34,554 nucleotides of DNA from CAIOGO01 sp964447445 (GTDB taxonomy: Bacteria > Bipolaricaulota > Bipolaricaulia > UBA7950 > UBA9294), in the NCBI GenBank assembly GCA_964447445.1, contig CAYUSW010000091.1:1-34554 (forward strand), in the 5' to 3' direction. The notes beneath the pieces were generated by a model that worked only from the letters and a program-made list of their open reading frames with translations, ran no database searches and was not told the DNA's origin. Position numbers and translations under genes: made by a program. This document shows positions 24,451-30,628 of the stretch, in pieces (position 1 is the first letter of the stretch; each line of letters begins with the position of its first letter).

Positions 24451-26028
24451 CTACGCTCCGAACCGCTTCTTGAACTCGCCCACGGCCTGGTCGAGCCTCG
24501 TCCGGTACTCGGGAGTCAGCTCGCGGCGATCGCGCAGCTCTTGGACGAGATCTGCGCGCGCTTCGTGCAGGTAGCGAAGCCACTCCTCCTCGAACCGCCG
24601 CACCGCGCTGACGTCCACGTCCGAGAGATGGTTCTGTACCGCGACATAGAGAGACAGAACCTGATCCTCGACCGGCATCGGGTTGTATTGATCCTGTCCA
24701 AGGATCCGCATCAGCCGGTCTCCCCGGGCCAGCTGAGCCTTCGATTCGTCGTCGAGGTCGGACGAGAATTCGGCGAACGCCTCGAGTTCGCGGTACTGCG
24801 ACAGCTCCAAACGGAGCTCCCCTGCGATCTGGGACATGGCGCGAATCTGCGCCGCTCCGCCGACGCGCGACACGGAGTAGCCGACGTTGATCGCCGGACG
24901 GACCCCCTGGTTGAACAGGTTCGTCTCGAGGTAGATCTGGCCGTCGGTGATGGAAATCACGTTCGTCGGGATGTACGAGGTGATGTCTCCCGCCTTCGTC
25001 TCGATGATCGGAAACGCCGTGAGAGAGCCCCCGCCTCGATGCGGGGACGACACCTCGTGCTCGTCTTCGAGTGCCGCCACTTCTGGGCTTCCCTCCGCGC
25101 TTCCGTGGCCGTCGGACAACCGAGCGGCACGCTCGAGTAGGCGAGAGTGGGTGTAGAAGATGTCACCCGGATACGCTTCGCGGCCCGGCGGGCGCCGCAG
25201 GAGAAGCGCGATCTCGCGGTACGCCACGGCATGTTTCGACAGGTCGTCGTAGACAACGAACGAGTCGTCGCCGCGGTACGTGAAGTACTCGGCCATCGCG
25301 CACCCCGCGTACGGCGCGAGGTACTGCATGGTCGTCGGAGTGTGGGCGTCGGCGACAACGACCACGGTGTAGGCCAGGGCATCGTGCCGAGACAGCGTGT
25401 CGACGATCCTCGCCGCCGTGGAGGCCTTCTGGCCGATCGCAACGTAGACGCAGAAGACGCCTTTGCCCTTCTGGTTGATGATCGTGTCGAGCGCGATCGC
25501 CGTCTTCCCCGTGCGGCGGTCGCCGATGATCAACTCACGCTGACCTCGCCCGATGGGAGTCAGCGCGTCCACTGCCTTGAGCCCCGTCTGGAGGGGAGTG
25601 TCGACCGGCTGACGGTCGACGACTCCGGGGGCCTTCGCGTCGGTTCTCCTCGTCTCCGTCGCCGCGATCGGCCCTTTCCCGTCGAGAGGCCGGCCGAGCG
25701 GATCGACGACGCGCCCGAGGAAGGCCTCGCCGACCGGCGTCTCGAGCACTCGCCCCGTCCGGCGGACCTCGTCTCCCTCTTTCACCTTCTCGGTGTCGCC
25801 AAACAAGGCAATGCCAACGCTGTCTTCCTCCAGGTTGAGGATGAGTCCGAGCACGTCGTTTCCGAACGCAGCAATCTCCGAGGACATCGCCCGCTCCAGC
25901 CCGTAGACCCGCGCGATGCCGTCCCCCACCTGAGCGACGACGCCCACCTCCTGCGTCTCCAAGTCATAGCGAAAGCCTCGGAGATGCTCTTTCAGGATGT
26001 CGGCAATCTCGTCTCTCCGCCTCGTCAT
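24451..26028 (-). CDS. atpA: F1 ATP synthase alpha subunit
   Basis: This is the non-catalytic nucleotide-binding subunit, 525 residues. ATG 26028 overlaps the atpH stop (ATGA). The P-loop is GDRRTGKTA (169-177; most families have GDRQTGKTA), and the arginine finger is in VGYSVSRVGGAAQ. Residues 307-331 (starting GHGSAEGSPEV) form an acidic, polar insertion before GGGSLTAFPIIET, longer than in Bacillus-type subunits; E. coli also has an insertion here. The C-terminus is normal. The neighbours are atpH upstream and atpG downstream. Confidence 0.96.
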   Translation of the reverse strand: MTRRRDEIADILKEHLRGFRYDLETQEVGVVAQVGDGIARVYGLERAMSSEIAAFGNDVLGLILNLEEDSVGIALFGDTEKVKEGDEVRRTGRVLETPVGEAFLGRVVDPLGRPLDGKGPIAATETRRTDAKAPGVVDRQPVDTPLQTGLKAVDALTPIGRGQRELIIGDRRTGKTAIALDTIINQKGKGVFCVYVAIGQKASTAARIVDTLSRHDALAYTVVVVADAHTPTTMQYLAPYAGCAMAEYFTYRGDDSFVVYDDLSKHAVAYREIALLLRRPPGREAYPGDIFYTHSRLLERAARLSDGHGSAEGSPEVAALEDEHEVSSPHRGGGSLTAFPIIETKAGDITSYIPTNVISITDGQIYLETNLFNQGVRPAINVGYSVSRVGGAAQIRAMSQIAGELRLELSQYRELEAFAEFSSDLDDESKAQLARGDRLMRILGQDQYNPMPVEDQVLSLYVAVQNHLSDVDVSAVRRFEEEWLRYLHEARADLVQELRDRRELTPEYRTRLDQAVGEFKKRFGA

Positions 26029-26519
26029 CTCTCCCCCGATCGACCGAGCGTCTCGTGGAGGCGGTCGAGCCTCGCTTTCAGCGTCCCGTCCAGCGTTCGT
26101 CCCTCAATCTCGATCCGCGCCCCGGCGAGTACCGCCGGATCGACGCTTTCCTCCAACTTGACTCGGAGCTTGAGAACGCGACTCAACCTCTCGATCACTT
26201 GATCGCGCTCGCCGTTCGAAAGGGGCTGTGCCGTCACGACCCGGACGCGAACTACGCCTTCCGCTTCGGCACGCACGGCGAGGAACTCGCCGAGGACGAG
26301 GTCGCGGATGAGTAGCCCCATGAGGTGGCGGAATCCGTCGCTCGCACCGGGAAAAGCCGCCTCCACGAGTCGACCCTTGTCGTCCGTAGGCCGTGGCTGC
26401 GTCTCGGTGGACGCAGCGATCTGCCGGAGCTCGCGCTCCAGCGCGTCGGTCGTCTTCTCTTCCGACGCGAGCGCGTAGAGGTCCTCGGCGATCTTCCGTG
26501 CGACGTCGCGGGATCTCAA
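26025..26519 (-). CDS. atpH: F1 ATP synthase delta subunit
   Basis: Delta (OSCP-like) joins F1 to the peripheral stalk. TTG 26519 overlaps the atpF stop (TTGA), and AGGAG lies 5 nt upstream. At 164 residues it is a little short (family about 175-180). The N-terminal helical domain is divergent (RDVARKIAEDLYALASEE). The C-terminus has the conserved VTAQPLSNGERDQVIERLSR and VDPAVLAGARIEIEGRTLDG pattern. It overlaps atpA by 4 nt. Confidence 0.9.
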   Translation of the reverse strand: MRSRDVARKIAEDLYALASEEKTTDALERELRQIAASTETQPRPTDDKGRLVEAAFPGASDGFRHLMGLLIRDLVLGEFLAVRAEAEGVVRVRVVTAQPLSNGERDQVIERLSRVLKLRVKLEESVDPAVLAGARIEIEGRTLDGTLKARLDRLHETLGRSGER

Positions 26520-27046
26520 CGGCTCTCCTTCATCCCATCGAGCGCCGCTTCATCGATCTCCGCGAGCAGCTGGTCGAGAAGCCGGCGATGATCCTCGATT
26601 CGCACCTCGCGGCTGAGCACGCGCTCCGTACCCAGAACGACCATCTCGGCGTACTGAGCCTTGAGCGTCGCAACGATTCGATCGCGCTCCTGCTCCATCT
26701 GGGCGCGAGCGTCAGCAAGAATGCGGTCGGCTTCCTCCTTCGCACGCTGTTTGGCTTCGGCAAGGCTCTTCTCAGCGCGCTGCCGAGCCTCCTCGAGGAT
26801 CTGCGCCGACTCTTTTTTCGCGACAACGAGTTCGGCTTGCCGCTGGCCGACGAGCTCGGCGGCCTTCTCCTCGGACGACTTGGCCGCCGTCATTCGCGAC
26901 GCAATCAGCTCTCGCCGCTTGTCGATGTACCGCAGCGCAGGCTTGAACAGAATCCACCGCAGGAGGATCAAGAGGACGGCAAAGCCGACCAGGTTGATGA
27001 CGAGCGTCCAGTTAAACTCGATGATCTTGCCCCACTCGCCAGCCAC
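26516..27046 (-). CDS. atpF: Fo ATP synthase b subunit
   Basis: This subunit forms the peripheral stalk, 176 residues. GTG 27046 follows GGAGGAGAGGG. A single N-terminal membrane helix (about residues 14-34, WTLVINLVGFAVLLILLRWI) is followed by LFKPALRYIDKRRE and a long Ala/Glu/Lys/Arg-rich helix with coiled-coil character that ends near GMKESR. Only one b-type gene is present, so the stalk is probably a b homodimer. The stop overlaps the atpH start. Confidence 0.95.
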   Translation of the reverse strand: MAGEWGKIIEFNWTLVINLVGFAVLLILLRWILFKPALRYIDKRRELIASRMTAAKSSEEKAAELVGQRQAELVVAKKESAQILEEARQRAEKSLAEAKQRAKEEADRILADARAQMEQERDRIVATLKAQYAEMVVLGTERVLSREVRIEDHRRLLDQLLAEIDEAALDGMKESR

Positions 27047-27061
27047 GCTATCCCTCTCCTC

Positions 27062-27337
27062 CTAGACGACGAACAAGAGCACGAACGTGATGAGGAGCGC
27101 GTAGATGGCCGTCGTCTCAATGAGTGCGCACCCGATGATCATGATGCGGAACAGGGCACCCTGCATTTCCGGCTGCCGAGCCATCCCATCAAGCGCATGC
27201 GCTACGGCGCTTCCCAATCCGATGCCCGGGCCAATCGCGCCGAGCCCCATGCACAATCCGGCGGCAACGTACTTCGCTGCTTGAATGAGATCGGCGCCGC
27301 CAATCCCCTGAACTGCCGCCTGCGCTTCCTGAAGCAT
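27062..27337 (-). CDS. atpE: Fo ATP synthase c subunit
   Basis: This is the 91-residue rotor-ring subunit with two membrane helices. The first carries the GxGxG packing motif GLGAIGPGIGLGSAVAH, the polar loop is MARQPEM, and the second helix has the ion-carrying glutamate E74 in ALIETTAIYALL. The Gln found in helix 1 of Na+-coupled rings is replaced by Leu (GIGLG, not GVGQG), so proton coupling is the likelier reading. An extra N-terminal segment of about 15 residues precedes helix 1. The gene lies 10 bp after atpB. Confidence 0.96.
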   Translation of the reverse strand: MLQEAQAAVQGIGGADLIQAAKYVAAGLCMGLGAIGPGIGLGSAVAHALDGMARQPEMQGALFRIMIIGCALIETTAIYALLITFVLLFVV

Positions 27338-27347
27338 GCACCCTCCT

Positions 27348-28070
27348 CTAGTGGTGTTCCGTCGCTAGATTGATGTAGGCCACCGCCAGCATCGAGAAGA
27401 CGAACGCCTGAATCAGCCCGTTGCCCAGCCCGAAGATCAGCCGCAACGCGATCGGGAAGACAAACGGATCCAGCTTGGAGAGGACGACCGTGACGAGCAC
27501 CATCTCTCCGAACACGTTTCCGAACAGACGGAATCCGTGGGACAAAGGCCGAGCGATCACGTCCGTCATCAGCGTGATCGGCAGCATGATCGGGGAGGGC
27601 TCGATGAACTCCTTGGCGTATTTCCGCAGCCCCTTCGCCCGAATCGAGAAGACGTGGGACATCACGAGGACGAGGAGCGCGAGCCCGAGCGTCACGTTGG
27701 GGTCAGTCGTCGGAGCTTCGAGCCCTGGAAGGATGGAAAGCCAGTTCGAGACGAGGACGTAGAGGAAGAGCGTTGCGATGAACGGGAGCATGCGGGTCCC
27801 GAAGCCCGGCGACGTGAAGCCTCCCGCGAACTGACTCTCGAACAGGCCCATGAGCGCGTCCAGTGTCGCCTGGACGCGATTGGGCTTTTCCTCGACCGGC
27901 TGACGAAGGGCTCGGCGAAGGAAGAGCGCGAGGAGTACGATCACGACCATCGCGATCCAGGACATGACCAAGGTCTTCGGGTCGACCTGAATCGCGAGCC
28001 CGCCGATGTGCCAGGTGGCCACCTCCCGCTGCCCGAGATGCTCCAGAAGCTTGCCGAGCTCTTCCCGCAC
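27348..28070 (-). CDS. atpB: Fo ATP synthase a subunit
   Basis: This is the stator channel subunit, 240 residues with 5-6 membrane helices. GTG 28070 directly abuts the atpI stop (TAG GTG). The essential Arg is R181 in RPLSHGFRLFGNVFGEMV, and the preceding helix has LPITLMTDVIARP. The N-terminus is short compared with E. coli, as in many thermophile and Gram-positive subunits. It is the first structural Fo gene and precedes atpE by 10 bp. Confidence 0.95.
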   Translation of the reverse strand: MREELGKLLEHLGQREVATWHIGGLAIQVDPKTLVMSWIAMVVIVLLALFLRRALRQPVEEKPNRVQATLDALMGLFESQFAGGFTSPGFGTRMLPFIATLFLYVLVSNWLSILPGLEAPTTDPNVTLGLALLVLVMSHVFSIRAKGLRKYAKEFIEPSPIMLPITLMTDVIARPLSHGFRLFGNVFGEMVLVTVVLSKLDPFVFPIALRLIFGLGNGLIQAFVFSMLAVAYINLATEHH

Positions 28071-28469
28071 CTACACCCCTCCCTCCGCGCCAAACCGCCT
28101 GAACAACAAGCTTATCTGCGCCAACACCAATCCTCCACCCGCCCCCAGGAAGACCTCGCGCCCGAGTTCCGATGCGATGAGCCACAGTGCGAACCCGAGG
28201 AAGAGGAGTCGTCCGACGAAAGAGGCTCCGGCGGCAAGGGCCCCGTGGCGCGGCGAGGCCGCGGACGCGCCGCGTTCGACAAGCGATGCAAGGGTCAGGT
28301 AGAGGAACATGGCGTTCCCCAGATGGAGAGCAAGGCCGAGCCCTGCGCCGAGTGCGGCGTCCGGTTTCCCGAATGCGAACAGCACGACGGCAAGGGCGCT
28401 GCATGCAAGAAGCGAGCCGCCAAGGCGAAGCGCCTGAGCGGCCTCGGAAGGGCGGAAAACGTACGGCAT
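28071..28469 (-). CDS. atpI: AtpI-like membrane protein
   Basis: This is a 132-residue, four-helix membrane protein in the usual AtpI position before atpB; AtpI is thought to help assemble the c-ring or to carry Mg2+/Ca2+. Helices lie near residues 16-34, 38-60, 74-97 and 104-122. It is rich in Ala, Gly and Leu, with GKPDAALGAGLGLALHLGNA between helices 1 and 2. The ribosome-binding site before ATG 28469 is weak. Assignment rests mostly on position, since AtpI diverges widely. It starts 16 bp after the frr stop and is likely co-transcribed. Confidence 0.7.
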   Translation of the reverse strand: MPYVFRPSEAAQALRLGGSLLACSALAVVLFAFGKPDAALGAGLGLALHLGNAMFLYLTLASLVERGASAASPRHGALAAGASFVGRLLFLGFALWLIASELGREVFLGAGGGLVLAQISLLFRRFGAEGGV

Positions 28470-28485
28470 CCCGAGAGTGACGGCT

Positions 28486-29046
28486 CTAGATCGTCTGGAT
28501 CTGCTTCGCCTTCTGGTCGATCAACGTGTCTACCGTCTTCGAGTACTCGTGGACCAGTCCGTCGGTCTTCTCTCGATAGCGATGATGGTCGTCCTCGGAG
28601 ATCGCGCCCTCTTTTTTCATCGCATCGAGCTTGTCATTCGCCTCGCGACGCACGTTGCGAAGGGCGACCTTCGTCTCCTCGCCCCGCGACTTGATCACCT
28701 TCGACAGCTCGCGCCGGCGTTCTTCCGACAGCTTCGGCACCTTGATCCGTAGGACGTTGCCGTCGCTTGTCGGATTCAGCCCGAGGTCGGCGGCAAGGAT
28801 GGCCTTCTCCACTGATGCCATCTGCGTCTTGTCGTACGGTTGGACAACGAGGAGATTCGCTTCGGGGGCCGCGATCGTCGCCAGCTGTTTGAGGGACATC
28901 CGCGTCCCGTAGTAGTCGACGACGACATCTTCCACCATGGCCGGATTCGCCCGCCCGGTTTGTACCTTCGCGAGATGCTCCTTCAGTACGTCGATGGTCC
29001 GCTTCATGTGCTCGACCATCTCACGCTGCACCTGTTCTGTTGGCAT
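28486..29046 (-). CDS. frr: Ribosome recycling factor
   Basis: RRF works with EF-G to release ribosomes from mRNA after termination. ATG 29046 follows AGAGGTGG and gives 186 residues, the normal length. The conserved QTGRANPAMVEDVVVDYYGT segment, LKQLATIAAPEANLLVVQPY and the C-terminal helix pattern RELSKVIKSRGEETKVALRN all match. The usual partner, pyrH, is absent: frr heads the ATP synthase operon here, directly behind a strong promoter. EF-G is elsewhere in this window, so both recycling factors sit within 25 kb. Confidence 0.95.
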   Translation of the reverse strand: MPTEQVQREMVEHMKRTIDVLKEHLAKVQTGRANPAMVEDVVVDYYGTRMSLKQLATIAAPEANLLVVQPYDKTQMASVEKAILAADLGLNPTSDGNVLRIKVPKLSEERRRELSKVIKSRGEETKVALRNVRREANDKLDAMKKEGAISEDDHHRYREKTDGLVHEYSKTVDTLIDQKAKQIQTI

Positions 29047-29065
29047 GTACCACCTCTTGCGGGAG

Positions 29066-29094
29066 ATTCTATGAATGCTCGCGCGGGCAGTCAA
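29066..29094 (-). promoter_or_regulatory. Strong sigma-70 promoter for frr-atp operon
   Basis: On the minus strand TTGACT (29094-29089), a 17-bp spacer and TAGAAT (29071-29066) match consensus at 5 of 6 positions each. Transcription would begin near 29059, leaving a very short leader of about 13 nt before the frr ATG. It is the best promoter match in the window. Confidence 0.75.
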
Positions 29095-29131
29095 CGACGG
29101 GTTTTGGTTCTCCGCCTGATATGAGCACGGC

Positions 29132-29803
29132 TCAGGCGTCCGGACGCGCGACAAGCCGATCGAGGTCGGCCTGTTGCTCCGGGCGCACGATGGCCAGGAT
29201 CTCGTCCACGGCCTGGAGAACCGTGTCCGCGCTCGGAAGGATGAGATCGCCCTTGCGGAGGATCGCCGCAAGCACGCAGTCGCTGGGCAGATCGAGGTCG
29301 CGCACGGCTTTCCCTGCAGCGATCGATCCCGGCGCGACTTTCACTTCGACGAGCGAGTACTGACCGCGCCGCAGCTTAAGAAGCGTCACCATGTCGCCGA
29401 TCGACATTTCCTCGGCGATCAGAGTTGCCATCAGGTTGGCCTGGTTGAGCGCGACGTCGACGCCCATGTCGCGCGTGAACAACCAAGCGTTGTCGGGGTC
29501 GTTGACGCGCGCAATGACGCGCCGGACGCCGAACTCGAAGCGCGAGATCGTCGACACGACAAGGTTGTCTTCGTCGTCCGACGTGACCGCGGCCACCACG
29601 TCGGCCTTCTTGATGCCGGCCTGGACGAGGATCTTGGGGTCCGCTCCGTCGCCGGAGACGATGACATCGCTCGGGAAGCGAAGCTTGAGGGGCTCGATGA
29701 TCTCCGGCCGTGGGTCGACGATGACCGCCTTGTGTCCACCGGCCAGGAGCAGCCCGGCGAGATGCGCGCCCGTTTTCCCTCCTCCTACGATCAGGACGAA
29801 CAT
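29132..29803 (-). CDS. TrkA/KtrA-like RCK potassium regulatory subunit (second copy)
   Basis: This is a 223-residue cytosolic protein that gates a K+ transporter in response to nucleotide. The N-terminal RCK_N Rossmann domain starts FVLIVGGGKTGAHLAGLLLA (GGGKTG) and ends beta-2 at VDPR; ASTVDDEDNL-like TSDDEDNLVVSTISRFEFG is typical. The RCK_C domain begins near residue 140 (YSLVEVKVAPGSIAAGKAVR). ATG 29803 follows GGAGGAGG. It lies 12 bp after the other RCK gene. No TrkH/KtrB channel gene is in the window, so the membrane partner is elsewhere. Confidence 0.88.
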   Translation of the reverse strand: MFVLIVGGGKTGAHLAGLLLAGGHKAVIVDPRPEIIEPLKLRFPSDVIVSGDGADPKILVQAGIKKADVVAAVTSDDEDNLVVSTISRFEFGVRRVIARVNDPDNAWLFTRDMGVDVALNQANLMATLIAEEMSIGDMVTLLKLRRGQYSLVEVKVAPGSIAAGKAVRDLDLPSDCVLAAILRKGDLILPSADTVLQAVDEILAIVRPEQQADLDRLVARPDA

Positions 29804-29815
29804 GGTCGCCTCCTC

Positions 29816-30466
29816 CTAGACAATGGCCATCAGGCTCTCGAGCCGACTGCGCGCCGTGACCAGCACGCTGATGACGAGCCGGTCACCGCTCTGGAACGTC
29901 GTCCCCGTGACGGGAATGAATGTTCCACCCTTCCGCGCCACGCTGATAACCGAGATCTCGGACGGCACGTTCACGTTGTTCACCGTCCGCCCTACCCAAT
30001 GCGCCGGCACCTCGACATCGACCAACTCAACCTCGCCCGTCCCGAGGCTCGACACGATGTTGAGTTCGCGGTGGCCAAGCAGCTGGATGATGCGGCTTGC
30101 GCCCCACGCTGTGGATGACACAGTCTGCAGTCCAAGGCGCTGGTAAATCTCGGCCCGGCGGGGATCGTAGAGCCGGGCGACGATCTTGGGGACGTTGAAC
30201 GTGTTCCGAGCGACCCGCGCGATGATGATGTTGCGGTTGTCCTTTGCGGTGACCGCAGCCAGCGCGTCGGCCTGCTCCGCGCCGGCACGCGCGAGGACCT
30301 CGCGATCAAGTCCGGACCCCGCGACCGTCTTCCCTTTGAACGACGGCCCCAGGCGATCGAAGGTTCGAGGGTCCACGTCGACCACGGTCACATCCTGGCC
30401 GTCCTCGATGAGCTGATGGGTCAACTCCGAGCCCATCCGCCCAAAGCCGACAATGATGACTCTCAT
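29816..30466 (-). CDS. TrkA/KtrA-like RCK potassium regulatory subunit (first copy)
   Basis: A 216-residue RCK protein, upstream gene of the pair. RCK_N begins MRVIIVGFGRMGSELTHQLI (GFGRMG), with acidic residues VVDVD at the end of beta-2, which favour NAD(H)-type binding. TAKDNRNIIIARVARN and ARLYDPRRAEIYQRLG follow. RCK_C begins near residue 132. GGAGG lies just before ATG 30466. The two copies are only moderately alike, suggesting a hetero-octameric ring or two separate channels rather than a recent duplication. Confidence 0.88.
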   Translation of the reverse strand: MRVIIVGFGRMGSELTHQLIEDGQDVTVVDVDPRTFDRLGPSFKGKTVAGSGLDREVLARAGAEQADALAAVTAKDNRNIIIARVARNTFNVPKIVARLYDPRRAEIYQRLGLQTVSSTAWGASRIIQLLGHRELNIVSSLGTGEVELVDVEVPAHWVGRTVNNVNVPSEISVISVARKGGTFIPVTGTTFQSGDRLVISVLVTARSRLESLMAIV

Positions 30467-30628
30467 AGCGCCCTCCTCGCGCGGACGCCCCGCAGTCCGT
30501 CCTCTTCGTTAGGGTAAAGAGCTCGGACGTGCCCCCGCGGGGCGATCGTCCTCCGTCCCCTGGAAACGCAGCCCGTCATCCTACCGCGCACGTGACCTCA
30601 ACTCCTAGTCCCCCTGCTGTCCGTCCGT

